From Malurus cyaneus samueli (lineage: Eukaryota; Chordata; Aves; Passeriformes; Maluridae): a stretch of 64,000 nt of DNA. Within the stretch, counting starts at the first letter, position 1, and each line of letters opens with the position of its first letter. This document shows, piece by piece, positions 1-14,499 of the stretch. The notes beneath the pieces were generated by a model. The model was not told where the DNA came from, did no database searches, and saw only the letters and a list, made by a program, of their open reading frames with translations. The stretch is from positions 3,731,060 through 3,795,059 of the forward strand of contig CM019219.1 of NCBI GenBank assembly GCA_009741485.1. The letters run 5' to 3'. The translations under genes and the position numbers were made by a program.

Positions 1-3000
1 AGGCTTGGTTTTTAATCATAATAGGATAAGTCCAGACTGACCTGCCTGGATATCTCTATTTATGTTTCTCCCTCTGATGGGACTAACAAGGAAATCCATA
101 CAGGGAGCATATCCTACATCTTCCTTCTCATTATTTGCAATCTTGCTTTTCTGTCTGCAAGACATGCCGGGGTTAGACAAACATCTGTTGGGAATGCCTT
201 AAGCACAGTTGATCCTGCTTTAGGGCAGAAAGATGGACTGGGTGACCCTTTAAGGTCACACCTAGTCCCATTATCTTCCACTCTCTTAAAAGGGAATAAC
301 ACTACTGGGAAATTACACCACATGCTGAAGATAATTCCCCTGAGTAAAACCCCATCTACATTAAATCAATAATTACTTGCAGGGAGCATGTGTTTTCAGA
401 CAACCCATTTAATACAATCAAAGCTATGGCTCTAAAAGTTGGTATTTTTAAACACAGGAAAATAAAGTATGTTTCCTTTTGTGGGTAATCTGATGTATCA
501 CCGTGTTTTTAAAGGGAAAATTCATTCATATTTAAAACAAAACATGCAAATGACAAAGCACGGAGGAACAGTCAAGTTCCTCACAGTTCATGCAGGGTTT
601 AGGGCAGAAAAAGTAATTTTGCTATGAATAATTGCTGCATGTGACTGATGATGTTAAAAAAAAAAAAAGAAGATGCAGTCTTGCAAAGAGCTAGGTGCAT
701 CTGTGGCTTGAAATATTTGTGACCCACTGCACCCAGGAGTTCCTAAAGGGAGTTCTTCCCTCATCTTAGAAGTTGAAAAGAATTTACAATTTCAGGGCCC
801 TCACAGACCCACCATATGGATACTGTACTTCCACTTACAGCACCTAATAACAAAGAGTAAATTTTTTACATGTCTAAAATGTTTGTTTTGCATGAATAAT
901 TAGTGAGAATTTGCCTGTTTGGAAGTGCATGGCAAATTTACCAATTAATTTTTAATACCTGCAGTTAACCTCTTCCACCACCATCAGATCTTGTGGCAAG
1001 TCTGAATTTTTCTGGAACCATTTAAGAGTCCTGCCCAGTTACTCAGATGTTTATTAGGAGAGCACTGCCTGGTCTGTATTTAGGGTGTGAAGCTATAAAG
1101 GATGTTAAGAAATGGATGACTTTTGGTGCTCATCCCATAAATGCTTCCAGATTAAGAGCCATACCCGATTTGCCAGCCATTAACACTTGAAGTGACAGCT
1201 CCCATTAGTCTTTGTGCAAAGACAAAGGTCCAGGGGACAAAACCAGCAGCAGCCAGACAAAATCTCTGCTGGCATTTACTGAGTGGGAGCGTGTGTGGAG
1301 AGTGGGTTACAGATGAAAAGATATGATGTGTACTCGAAAAACAACAAGAAATGAAGATAACACGACAGAAAAGTGTAGATAATTCAAAATGTCCATTTCT
1401 AATCCCTTTGCTCTCCTTCTAACACGTGCAGAAGCTGCTGCAAGGACAGGGAGCTCTTCCAATCCAGTCCTTGGGGGAACAGTGAATCCCAGAGCTCACA
1501 CACGGTGCCATCCACACTGATGTAACCCCGAGCCTGAGTGATGCTATTCCCACGAGGGGAATGAAATCTGGGGATGAATTCAGAAAGCACCGAGGGCAGC
1601 AGATGCACAGGGAGCTCAGTGAGCACAGCACATGGCAGCTGCCTCTCAAACGGGTCTGTTCTCTTTCCCTGACACACGAGAGATCAGTGTGTACATTCTG
1701 AGCTCACACATTTGGACACAGCGTGCTGGAGGATCTGAGTTAAGGAATCCTGCATTTTAATCTGTCCCTAAGAGGTACTGCAAGTTAATGAGGAACATGG
1801 AATTCATTTCCATATTCCCTTTCCAAAACAAAACAAAACAAGTCGCAGTTTTAGAGACAGAACAAGTCACTGTTTGAACTTTTCAGAGCAAGCAAACACA
1901 TGAGAAATCCATCATTGCTGAAGGGCTGCTAACAGCAGCCAGACTCCCCCACCCTCTGTGCATCTAAGCTTTCAGGAAAAAGTGAAGCAGGAATAATGAT
2001 CTGTAGGATCCTCCTGGGAGCCATCCTCCCCTTCTCCCCCACCCCCAGGCACTTTTCACCTCCTTGTTCCATACACAGAACAAAATGCAGGCCCTGCAGT
2101 ATTGTGAGTATGACCAGAGTGAGTTATTAGAACATTAAAGAGGGGAGTTGTGCTACTGCTGCAGGAAGCACGGCCAGATCTTCAGTTCCAGCTCCAGGAC
2201 TGGCTCCTGGTCTCCATCTGAGATATCTGGAGCATCAGCAGGGTGCATGGCACTGATGGATTATCCCAAGGGATTTGTGCAGCTTTGTCACCCCACGGTG
2301 TCTCTGTGGGTCCCACAGGATCTGTGCCCTGCACTCCTGGTGGGAGAGCAGCCAAGGTCATCCACAAAGAGTTCATTTCCCTGAAATGTTTTCTTTTAAA
2401 TTGATGTGTCTGCTTCCTCCTAAGCCTGCTGGAAAAAGGGCCTCTGGGGTAGAGCTGTCCAGCTAAGGATTCCCTAGACTGTGCACCAGGAGAAAGGCAT
2501 GGTCACACCTCACACCAACACCATTGCAAAGCCTGGGGCTTCCTGGCTCTTTGGCTTTTTTTATGCCACATGAAAAGTTCACAGATTAATTACTGACGGC
2601 CTCACTTTTCAGCACACGGGACTGGCAAGAAACAGGTAAGAAAAAACTGCACTGAAACAGATTGTTCTAAAGTTAGAGCCACAGATGTTTTGAATTCCTA
2701 AAGGCAAGAATTTAAAAGCGACTGAAACAACTTGCAAGAATTTGGGGAGGGTGGGAGAAAGCCACCCAGAAGAAAAGCAAAGGCGGTAATTTTCCACCCA
2801 GAGATCCTCCATGCAAAAGGACAACAGGTCACACGCTCTTAAAACTCTCAGAGTTCACTCTGGGGTGGAAGAGATGCGTTCAAAGCAGCACAGGGGAGCG
2901 AGTTAAAAATAAACAGCTGGAATGTGGAACTTCAAAGATTTTCCGTTTATTGTCTTTGTTTCTATTTTGGCAGGATGGAGCTTACAAGACACCCAAACCA

Positions 3001-4377
3001 GGCATGTGCCAGCAGCTTCAGGAGCAAGGCTGAATAACAAGGAATTTCTGAGCTCCCGCCCATCTAATAAGTTTCCTGAAACAAGAATCCTATGAATCCT
3101 TTCAAGCTGACTCATCCGTGCAACGTTCATCTCCCACGAGTCAGAATTTTGCATGCTGCTGTGCAAAGCTGTTCCAGCCAGCTTGAATATAAATCTAAGT
3201 GCTCTAGGTGCTCACATTTTGAAAAGGAACCCCCAAAGAACTCTTGCTATGCTGTTTTTGAACAATGCATTTTTTAAGAGGCAAATTAGTTACAGAATAG
3301 GATAAAGTTACTATGCTAATGGTTAAAAAAAAAAAAGGAAAGCAAGACTGCACTTGCTGCAGGCAAACCACAAATATTCCAAGCCCAAGGTAAGAGTCTC
3401 CACTGCACCAGGTGGATGCTGGTGCAAATGCTGCTGTTATTGTGAATTCCACAAACATCTCCAGTTTGCAGGAATGTCAGTCATGACAGATCTAATATAA
3501 ATATCAGCACTTAGCAATACCCATCATTTCCTCTTTCCCCCTTCCCATAATAGAACCTGCATGCTGCTAAGAATAGCAGAAAATTACTGGTTTGCTGTCA
3601 CAAATGAATGCATAATTATTTTAAAGTAGCTTACGACTTTATAAAAAAAATATGTTTTCTTCATTAGGACAGCATGGTTACACACAAACAATACAGTGAT
3701 TATGCACAATGCCATCATGAGAAACTACAAACTAGAGGATACATGGGGTATTTGTTAACTGAAATAACAAACAAAACATACATCTAAAAATGTCACCCTG
3801 TCCAATTTGACATCATTACTCCAAAATCTGATTTTTTTTCCTAGCTGCTGAGAATGACATTACAGACACTCAGAGATATGAAAAAATTATCCAATAAAAA
3901 ACTGTCTCATGTATAGACCTGATGCTCAATTGTGGAGTGATTATGGTTTACACAAGCTGTGCATCTCTAGGAAAGAAGTGCAACCTTCCATCACTTTAAA
4001 CTTCATTCCTAAATACCTTTATCACTGTAAATTGACTTAGCAGTCTTAGTCTTGCTCAGACTCTATTATTTTCAGTAGATAATGAAGGTGTCCTAGTGGC
4101 AGTCAGAAGAAATTGAATTAATAGTAAATACCTCCCTGTGTGAGTACTGAAGTACAGCCTCCTGAAGTGTAGGAGCTCCACAGCACAGCCAAACTGTCCC
4201 TCCCAGAAAATAAACTGCTCTTTTTTCAGAAATCCTTTTAGATTATGACACGTGCCTGAATTTCCAGGAAATGCCCTCAGTGTGGTCAGTTATGATCTTA
4301 TTTAATACCTAAATTAGGACTTAAACTGCCACAAACAGCTGCATAATATCAGTAGTTTTAAAATACACTAGACTGGA
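1..4377. other. Intergenic, no gene recognised
   Basis: AT-rich single-copy-looking sequence. Open frames on both strands are short (under about 95 codons), lack convincing splice-site pairs and match no family I know. Short A or T runs near 655, 3327 and 3830 are the only low-complexity features. I see no CR1 or LTR fragment here. Confidence 0.6.
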
Positions 4378-4510
4378 ATGGAATAGGATAGAATAGAAAT
4401 AGAAATAGAATAGAATAGAATAGAATAGAATAGAATAGAATAGAATAGAATAGAATAGAATAGAATAGAATAGAATAGAATAGAATAGAATAGAATAGAA
4501 CAGAACAGAA
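4378..4510. repeat. (TAGAA)n pentamer microsatellite
   Basis: About 130 bp of TAGAA units. The left edge is degenerate (GGAAT and AGAAAT variants), the centre at about 4407-4500 is nearly pure, and the right edge has CAGAA variants. The strand asymmetry (purine-rich plus strand) and pure core suggest recent slippage expansion. The minus-strand open frames across it, which read as repeated Phe-Tyr-Ser-Ile-Leu, are by-products of a five-base repeat with no stop and are not genes. Confidence 0.95.
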
Positions 4511-7035
4511 CATTGGAAGGGAGCTGCTATGATCCAGCTGCCTGAGTACTTCAGGGCTGACCAAAAGTTGAAACAAACATTTTCAATGTTGCTCTGTCTC
4601 AGATGAGATTTATAAGCAGAAGCAAAAAGCATGGAAAGTTTAGGTCAAGGGTTACTACAACAGCTGGAGCTAGGATTATAGTTACGGAGCAAGGCAAGAA
4701 AGTCAGTCTGGTGAACAGTGAGTAAGTTCTTGTGATTATTCTGAGGACTGCGTCACTGTCATCATCATCATCATCCATCAGGATGACAGAACTTAAAAAA
4801 TCAGTTAGAGGGTTCCAATGCTATTCCCAGGAGGAACCTTCCTGTCTTACCTTGCAGGTCCTGGGGCTGGTGGGGATAAACTCTCAGCCCCTGGCACAGC
4901 AGCAGGAAGAGGGTCTGAGATGTCCTGACCTCCAGGCTTTTCTAGGCTGTTTTCCTGAGGGCTCCATTTCAAATTGTGGCCATTACCAGGAGGCTGGCCT
5001 AGTTCTGAATCTTGTGGAGTATTCTGGAATGAAAAGAGAAGAACAATTTAAATGTGCTGCTATTTTTGGAGAATACATAAGCTTAAGGAGTTTTGTTCTG
5101 CCCACTCACAGACAGCTTCTGCAGTGGATTTCACTACTTTGATGGAACTTGCAGGTTCTAAAGCCAAGCCACTTTCTTTCTAAACAGCAGAAAAGCAGAA
5201 GGAAGTGGTTGAGCCAAAAATAAGTCCTAGGAAAAGAAGAGGGAGAGAAGAATGCCGCAATTGTTCTAAAGCAGCCAGGGCCTTTACTGACCCAAGGAGG
5301 GTATCACCTTCTCTGTTTCCAAGCCTTGCTAAGCAAGTTTGAAATGAGAAAGGATGGAAAGAGGCTGTGAACTTGGACACTCCTAATATTAGCAATATAT
5401 CTGGACTAAAGTTACAGAAAATGCCAACGTCACTCAAGACCCAGCACTTGAATCCATGTCCAGATTCTTTCCCTCCCACTTCAACAAAACTCAGAATGCT
5501 CTGAGCTGAAACACAGGGCTTGATTCTTCAGCAGGCTGCCCTTCTGTGATAACAGCTACAGGAAATGATTGCTGCACTATAGTGACAAATGCTGTTACAC
5601 AACTGTGGCTATGCTGCATCATCTGTTCTCAAAGGTAAATAATTACCCAGATCTTCATCCATGCAGATGGATGCCTTTACGTGAGTGGATCTTTTTGTTT
5701 TGTTTTTATTGCAAACTGGCTTTGCTGCAGGAAGGGATCTCTGTGCAAGCACCAGGATTACAACAGGTAGTGGTACCCTCCTACTGATTTTTTTTTAAGA
5801 AGTATCTCAAAAAGGTGGAGATGAGCTGGACAGGGCTGCTCTGAGCAGCAGCTGAAGATCTAAGTGTAGCAAAAGAACTGGAGTAATGGAGAGGAAACAA
5901 GAGAAAAGCAAAAAAGTCTGAATGAAGGTCTTTTTCAAATCCTCTGGCACATCGTCAACAGTTAAAGAGAAGGAAAACTGCTTTATCAAATGACTTTCAA
6001 CATCAAGTCACTGTTGTTTTGATTTTTAATTGTAGCAGTAAAAAGCCTAAGGCACACTTGACCTAAAGAAACCTGAGTGTATTTACTGATGGCAGAACCA
6101 CTGCAGGGTAACCCAGAGGTGAAAAGCACAGCACGCGATTCCAGCTCATCTCTTGGGGTTTTTCACTCAATTCTAATGTTTATTTTGTTCCAGCAGTAGT
6201 CAATAAATTGCAGAGAGCTATTGTTCACAGAATGATGCTCTCTGTGTGAGCACGGTGAGCTCCCACACAGCCAAAGCTTCCTGAGCTGGGAGTCAGCAAT
6301 GAGACACCCAGTGGACGAGCAAAGCCCGTGTAATGAGCAATTGAAAAGGTCAGGGCGCACTGAAAATATAAAATACACTTCCTTTATACTTAAGATAAAT
6401 TTGATTAACTCTCATATCCTCTGCCTTTCCCTGGAGGAACCCCTTCACTGCAGTTTTGTTTGCTGGAGTCTCCTTTATCTCACCACTTTCCGCTGGGATA
6501 GACCGAGGGCTCTTGGTTTGATGATTATGGAGTGCTTACCCAGCATGTGCTGACATCTGGCATTGAGAATATTTATATAAGTACATATGTTGGCTGCAAA
6601 CCCAGAGTATATGGCAAAAAATATAGAACATCAAGAATTATATGAGGAAATTTGTTTCTTTCAGCCAGGAAAAAAAGAAGAGAAAATAGAGCTGAGTTAG
6701 CTTGCAGGGCTCTGTTTTGCTTTTGGTGCAGCGTTTTGGGCAGCCCTGATTTCGCTTGCATGAGGAATCTGCATGGAGAGTTCATTTCAGCATGCAGAGA
6801 GAAAGAGCTGTGAAAAAGAAGTGTTATTAAATTATCAGGAAAAAACCCAACCAGTGGCAACTAAACTCCCACCACGTCAGGCGAGGCAACCACAACGTCC
6901 TGCTTTACTTAGAGCTTGTATCGTGACTTATCTTGAGAGCTACGGTGCTCAGACCCAGGGGTGGGCCACAAACAAATGCCTCATGGCAGCAGCCAAATGA
7001 AAAACCATTTCCAGGCCCCTTGCAGACAGAAATTA
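4511..7035. other. Intergenic, no gene recognised
   Basis: A 136-codon plus-strand open frame (4732-5142) begins at a GTG and runs through a short CAT repeat at about 4758-4776. It has no recognisable domain, no good upstream acceptor and no family resemblance, so I treat it as chance. The rest is ordinary AT-rich sequence. Confidence 0.55.
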
Positions 7036-7236
7036 CCTCCTTTCCTTTCCTTTCCTTTCCTTTCCTTTCCTTTCCTTTCCTTTCCTTTCCTTTCCTTTCC
7101 TTTCCTTTCCTTTCCTTTCCTTATCCTACCTTTCCTTTCCTTTCCTTTCCTTTCCTTTCCTTTCCTTTCCTTTCCTTTCCTTTCCTTTCCTTTCCTTTCC
7201 TTTCCTTTCCTTTCCTTTCCTTTCCTTTCCTTTTCC
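7036..7236. repeat. (TTTCC)n polypyrimidine tract, about 200 bp
   Basis: About 40 TTTCC units, interrupted once near 7121-7131 (TTATCCTACC) and ending in TTTTCC. One strand is entirely pyrimidine on each side of the interruption, so the tract has mirror symmetry and could form triplex (H-DNA) structure. All open frames crossing it on both strands are repeat artefacts. Confidence 0.97.
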
Positions 7237-10200
7237 AGTTCATTAGCAAATTTAACACATATTAAAACAATCAGCAGCACAGACCCTCTTGGAGCACAGA
7301 GGAGTTTGAACTCTTTATTTTTTTTTTTTTTCCAGGCTGTCAGGTGTTTGAGTGATCAAAAAGTTATTACCTAGTGAGGGAAAAGTACACATGTATGTTC
7401 AAAAGAAGCTCAAAGGAGTATTTTAGCAATAATATAAAATAACTCTTAGTGTAGATATTTGCATGTAAAGTGAACTATTAATATTCCAAGATATACGAAA
7501 GCTTCATATATTGGTTTTCTACATTTAATGTATTCATGTAATCGTCTCAGGAGAACGTACTTTGTGACTCTAAGCCAGACAGCAGAAAAACATAATTCAA
7601 TTTTTTGATTAACTTTTTAAAATTTAAGCCAGTTATGCAAATCAGGTCCTGAACTAGCTTTGCAAAGCATGCTTCTTTAATTTTTAATTAACATGTGTGG
7701 AAACAATTAGAAAGACTCTGTTTTGTTCACAAGTATCATCAGAAAGCTGCAGCTAAATAAATTACTTTTGAGTTTCAATACATGCAGCTTCTGAAGTGAT
7801 AGACTACAGGAGCTTGCAGCTAAATTTGTTCCATATTTGTTTCAAGTGCAGCACACTCCCATTTGAAAAGGATTCTCATTATAAAGAGTTAGTTAACTGA
7901 AAGACTCAAATAATTATATTATAAACCAGAACACTGAGGTTCTCAGCATTTTTAAGTCTTGTGTAATTAAAGAAACCCAACAACAAACCAACCAGGTTTG
8001 AAACAGAGCATACAAACAACAGAAGGAAAACTAACCAGCCCATACTTTTTCCTTCTTTAAGGCAGCACAATATTTAAATAAATACAACTGATTCTCCTGA
8101 AATATTCAATGTAATTTGCATTAAACCCTTCCAGAATCACTGGAGTCTGCAAGAACACAAAGTAAATCTACAGGATCACTTTATTTTCCCAACGACTTTG
8201 AACAGGACGCTAAAAGAATTTAGAAAAAAAGGAATGAGAATTCCATTAACACTGTAGCCAAAAGGATTATGTGCACTGCTGCACTTAAGTTCTCATACCA
8301 GAAAGAAATTCCTTTAATGCTGCCTGGGAGCCTGTGGAAAGCCCAGCTCCCAAAACCCCAAATCTCTGAGTTCAAAGCCATGGCAGCAGCACCAGGCACA
8401 GGCACAGCCTGGTTTTGCAGCCACCAAAGGCTCGAATTTCCCAGCACAGCACCAGATCCCAGAGCACAACCCAGCTCTGGTTCTGACACTGGAATTGCTG
8501 CTCAAACCCCTCCAGGAGATGAACTCGGTTTGACTCCCCTTCCTCTCTTCTCTCACTAAAAGTGGCTTCCTCTTCCCTCTGCCCTCTGCCACATTCCTCC
8601 ATTAAGCACATCCTTTTATAGCAGTTGCTGGGACATGCCAGAGCTCTTGGGTAGCTCAGGGTAATCTTTGAGGAGTTACATCAAATTTCCATTCCCATTA
8701 ACTCCCCCTGGTTTAGTGGAGGGGGAGCAAACTTTTACAAATCTCAATCAATAAACCAGAAATTGCCTTTCCTTCTCCATGTCTTCCATTACAAGTTGTA
8801 GGGGTTTTAATATTTTTTTAAAGTCTGCCTGTCAGAGGTTGTTCACACGATTGGCAAATCAAGGTTTTAAAATAGCTATTGTAATTTTTAAAGACAGCAG
8901 ATTTTTTTTTTTTTTTGAGCCACATTTTTCACTCTTCTGGCTTTTGTTGCTATTATCCTGCAGGAACAGTAACCAAGTAGTAAATTAGAGTTTTAAAACT
9001 TCATATCTTTGGAGACTCATTATCTCTCCCTTGTTTGGAGAAATGGTTCCAAAATAAATAAGAGGTAGATGGTGAGTGGATATTGCTTTAACAGCTGGAG
9101 CTTTGCAATCAAACCAGCAAACACTGGTCAGCAAAACCAGGGATCACAGGAGAGAAACAAACTGGTGCTTCACATATTGAGCCATGGATGACTTAGATCT
9201 GAAGAATTACACTAAAACTCAGTTTTATCACCCAGCAAGGGAGCTAAATTGTAATTTTAACAGACAACTGGTGCATTGCTACCCCTTTTTGAGAATGGCT
9301 GGGGTACAGCAGTTTGAAGGGGATGCTTGTCATGAGCATTTCTTGTTTTTCTTCCCAAACATCACAATTACTTAATCAGTTGGATGCAATTACGACATGA
9401 TCAGATAGGAAAAGCAGACTCTATCCTTCAGGGAGACTCTGTATAGAATTTTGCAATTACAGTCGATTTTTTTCCTTTAATCAGTAATGGTGTAATTTGC
9501 TATTGCTTCTGGCATGGTTTATTTGTCTCTCACGGGAGTAGAATTTTAAGTTCATACCTATTCTAATTAAAACCCTCAAAGGGGCAAGAATGCAAAAATT
9601 GGCATTTGCTTCTCATTTAATTTAATTTGCTTCTCACAAATACCAGAAGCAAAGCAAAGGTAACAATGGTATTTGAAAAATCCTGACTACAGCTTTTGAT
9701 TGTAAGCACCTAAGACCTTCTCTTAGAAATAAGGGGTTGCTTTTCGTCCTGAGAAACACCTGAATTTACTCTGGCTGAGAAGATAAAAATTAATGCTGGT
9801 GTGTGTATATTCATATATCTGTAGTCACCATCTTAGCCTTGATTTAGCTTTTTTCACAGAATACACAACCTCCTCTCAGCCAACAGCAGGAACAGTTCAA
9901 ACCTTCAGGCTTCAGGGATTGTGTTCATGACTCTTCCAGTCCACTGAGGGCACTAAATTGTTTATCTTCAGATCCTTGGAATGTCAACATGGGTGTCTTC
10001 TCAACAGCTTGAGAAGCTTTGCTATGTTTGAGGAATATGCACTGAGCTCAGTGAGGCATGGCTGTGTAACTCCTTCATGGCTCTTGTTAACTTCATCTTT
10101 CCACCTGTTTAACAGGATCTGTGTTCAGCAGGCAGAGGAAAATTTGTAGTTATCTTTTTGTTTTCTCTAGTCTGACTGTAGTTCTTTTCCTTTGTCCCTT

Positions 10201-13200
10201 TCCTCACTTTTGGTGAAGGCCTGGTGAGTGCCTGTATTATTTTCTTAAGGATTTTCTTAAGGTGTGTGAGATACAGCAGGAGAGAAAGAGAATAAACTTG
10301 ATGATTTTGGGGAAAAAAACTCCTTCACCCCACAACTTGCAATTTTCAGTCCGTGTAGTTTTAGTTGAAGTAGCTTTCTCCTGAGTGATCCTCAGCAATC
10401 TGACAATAAAACTTGCAAAAAGATTCTGTTAGGTTCAAAAAAAGTTCTATTAGGAAAATGGTCTCCGAGGTGAGTCCCAAACTCTGTCTGCTTTCCAGCC
10501 AGCAGTCTTTGCCTGCCTTGTAATTTCATGGCTGTGGAAAATGCTGGTCCAACATTTTCACACTATTTCTAAGTGGAGAAATGTGGTAAATAATTATAGA
10601 GGAACTTCATAAAGTATTTTCCCTTCTCATCCCTACCCATAAATTCACACATCTCATGAGAAATGGAGGTTGCTTTGCAGTTATGAAGGAAGTTTTTACC
10701 CATTAATTCAGAAGAGAAGGAATAGTCTTCCAACTTCCTTTTCACTATACTTTCAAATTCAGAACTCTGCCACAACTTTGAATCTTCTTCTTTCAGCTCT
10801 GCTCCTTCACTCACAGGAAAGATGTAAATAATAATGTGAATAATAATTATTCATTGCAGTGAGAACTGTCCCAGATTTTGCTGTATTTGCATAAAGGGAC
10901 ATACAATTCTCTGAAAACAGACAATGTTCTTTTTATGCAAACTCAAAGAAATACTTGACATTATTTACCATAGAATATTGAACCAGCAGTAATTATCACT
11001 GGGAGTAAAAATTAATTAATGTGATTGGAGGGGTGCTAGGACTGTGTAAGCATCAGGAACTGACTGCAGCCAATTGCCATCAACATCCTGATGTGCACTG
11101 GATGAAATGGAAGGAAAAATGAATCATAATTCAGAGAGTAAAAAAGTGAATCACAGAGGGCACAACAAGAGCCTGTGTAGGGTAACAGCAAATCGCGTTC
11201 AGATTCGGGAAAAATTACTGTGCAGACAATTGGGAATGCATTTTTGTTCCCAGTTGAACATCAACAAAGGGATGTATACAGATGTTATTGCACTATCCAA
11301 AAAGTATGTGAACACCCAGAATGAGCCCCAGAGCTCCGGGGGGTTTGCCCAGTTCTCATCTGTGGGGATGGAGGCTGAATGTGGGGACAATGCTGATGCA
11401 CCCAGAGCATCCTCAGCTGTGACACCGGGACCTGGAGGGAGAACCATGGCAATTCACAGAGCCATCAGTTCAGAGAGACACAGACAAGCTGAAAGATGGC
11501 AAAAGTGAAAATGCAGAATATTAACTGCATAGGAAATAAATGGAGAAATCTGAGCAGGATCACAGCACGACACTTCAGACAGCCACCAGACTCCTCAGAA
11601 GTTGTGTCCCCTCTGGCAAATGTCGCCTGTTTTACACATTTTATAACAGAGAACAGGAACAAAAAATAACCACACATTAAGGTGTATGTTTAAAGAGAAA
11701 TGAACAATAACATGGGTGTGGAATAACCAGATTTGTTTGCTTTTCTGCTTCAGAAAAGCAAGAAGAAGAAAGGACAAAGCAAAATGTACAGAAATAACTT
11801 ATGTCTAACTGACTTTGAAATTCCCTCTTCAAATCTGAGGCAAAAGATGCATTAGTAGAACTTCAATTCAGCAGCAGTTTTCACCTTCAAAGAGCTTTAC
11901 AATTACTTGGTAACCTTCACTTTTCTGTAATTGTGAGAAAGGCTATGAAATATGACAGTGCTTCTCTTCAGAACTCTGAGTGGCAAGAATTAAAAACCTG
12001 AGTTAAAAGTATTCCATATTAGAAAATTCAGCCTATTCAGGCTTTATGCTCATGTCTCCAACAAGAGAGAACTCCTTTTTAACATTCCCCACCCACCCCT
12101 TTAAAATGGGAGCAAAGATGCCCTGGTAATGGCATCATTTTGGTAGATGGGAGACCAAGATAAGAGTCAAGGAAGGTAATGATAATCCTGCAATGTGCAG
12201 TCACTTTGGGACTGGGCCCTGAGCTCTCTGCACAGCCCCCTGGAGCAGCATGGACAAGGCTGAGCTGCAGAGATGACATCTGGGATCGCTCTCCATCCCA
12301 CAGATCATGTACCTCACTCTGTCTGACCTTTTAGGGAGCAGATTTGCTGGTGCTGCTCAGCTTGGTCCCATTTCTAAGTGTGACTTTATCAGCTGAGCCC
12401 AGACAATCCCGAGGTGTAGGGCTGAAGAAATGCACAGTTACATTAGTCTCTGTGAAATTAAGAGTGTTTTCCTTTCATTAAGGCCATGGAGATGATTTTT
12501 GGACATTTGGCAGTCCAGAAAAGTCAAGGAGAATAAGACAGTGCTATTTATCCATAATACCATCAGTTCATTTGAGTGGATTAAGAAAGATGGGTAATGG
12601 GCAGCTCAAGGGTTAGGGTTGTGTAATAATTCAAAATATTAACTGCAGAATGCTCAGCAGTCAGATTTGTTCATAGACAATATGAACAAATATTCTGAGA
12701 CCTGCTGAGAGCTTCTACAGTTCCATAAACTGCAGAACTTTCCACAGCTCCCTATTAAAGAACATTTCTATCACTTCACCTGTATTTTGCCTGTTAAAGG
12801 CTGGATCTCAAGCATCAAACTTCATCAAAATACCTCTTCTTCTGGAATATTCCTTCTTTAATTTAAAGGCCTTTCTCTTCATGTGGAATTTCAAGGAAAA
12901 TGCATCCTAAAAATAGCTTATATTTAATTCAGCATAAGCCCAGCAAGCTGTGCCACTGTAATAGGGCAGGGCACAATCCTAAAATCTCTCAGCAGTTTGG
13001 ATTTTGTGTGCTTTACAGCAAAACTGAACATGGTTTGCATATGTACAATCCCTCTGTTAAATACACTGCTGGCCCCAGCCTTGCTTTATTTAAAGAGCAT
13101 CATCTTTGCTCAATTCCACTAAATTTAGATGAGACTCTCCTCAGAGGTTGGTCTTTACAAGACAGATTTGCTGTTTACTTTTTCCCCAAGCGTCTCCTAC

Positions 13201-14480
13201 ATTCTTCCTAGTAGCACATTTATTCCACAGATCTTCCCACTCATTAAACGAGTTCTAAACTTAGCACAGGCTCTCCCAGCCTGAATGCAAACCATGTGTG
13301 AGGCTTCCAAATGACTCACTGAGAGTGCAATGCTGCTCTCTGATAAACACATAAACAAAATCAACTGGTTCTGAGCAGAAGAACAACACCAAAGGAGTGA
13401 TTTTAATGGTGTTAGGGTTGGAAGGAGACTCAGCAAGCAAAGGGGGTCAAGTACAGGCTGAAGACAAAAGTTTAAAGGAACCAGATTTTTTTTTTTTTTT
13501 TTAACAACTTGCTGAAAACTTAAATGCAGCTGCCTCGCAAATTTGCAGTCAGTGTCACCAAACCCAAAAGGCCAGAAGCAGATGCAGGAGGAAAAGAGCA
13601 GCCAAGCCTGGTGCTAACATTTCAAATGCAAACCAGTTTCATCATCCACTGCCTGCTGTGCTCCTCATCTTGGTGGTATAACAATGGCTTTATTGGCACA
13701 GGGGAATTTCTGACTGAAAATCAAAATATTTAAGTTTTATTGCTACTTCTGGTTATTTCTCTGTTAATAGTATTTTAAATAAGAATTTGGATTCTTAGCA
13801 TATTTTGTTTTGCTTTGGTTTTTTTGTGTTTTGGTGGTTTGTTTTTTTTTTTTGAGGGGTTTGGGTTCTCTTGTTTTGGTTTTTGCAGTCTGAAAAGGTG
13901 ACCAGAAGCCTCCTTTCCTTAGAAGAAGAGTTTTTCATTACATTTCTTAATAAATTAAATAACTTTTAAGTAAAGTCTTCTCAGTCTTAGGATGACATCT
14001 GAAGAAACATATTTGATTTTCAAAAACTTCCTGAGTGGAAGCTGTACACTATGGAGAAGAAATTTTCATTGCTCAGTTGTAGAAGTTAACATGTTCCACT
14101 TTTCCCAAACCCTGATAAAAGCTGGGACCAAACCTTGGGCAAGCAGTACAAACTGGACAGAATAATTAAGAATTATGGAAGAGTCTTCTCCTAAAAATAT
14201 ATTTATGTAAAAATATGTAATATTGATTGCCTTGACAGGGTCCACTTTGCAATGCACAAGGTGCAGAAGATTTGCTGAGACCTGAAGTGGACGCAAAATA
14301 AATCCTAATGCATTTTAGCAGCTGCCATAACATATGGAAGAGGAGAGGATAAAAGATATGCTGGTATTTTAACTGTTGAAATGAATGTTGAAATGAATGA
14401 ATTAGAACTTATATTCAAACTCGTATCAGCATAGTAACTTCTACTGTTATTGTACACCAGTAGCCAGAGCATTTCATGGC
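7237..14480. other. Intergenic, no gene recognised
   Basis: AT-rich with a moderately GC-richer patch at about 8330-8600. An 81-codon minus-strand frame at 10569-10814 has a protein-like composition (acidic and lysine-rich, starting at a GTG). A possible acceptor at about 10799 and a weak donor near 10706 lie around it, but I recognise no family. A 133-codon plus-strand frame at 11107-11508 is likewise unrecognised. A G/T-rich low-complexity stretch lies at 13795-13890. None of these is good enough to call a gene. Confidence 0.5.
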
Positions 14481-14499
14481 CTTCATTTCAAAAATCTAA

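Noticed and set aside
6933..7374. Long open frames with FLSFP or KGKER repeats
   Set aside because: They are translations of the (TTTCC)n tract, where a five-base unit without stops is open in every frame.
12609..12622. GGGTTAGGGTT, telomere-like
   Set aside because: Fewer than two full TTAGGG units, within chance expectation.
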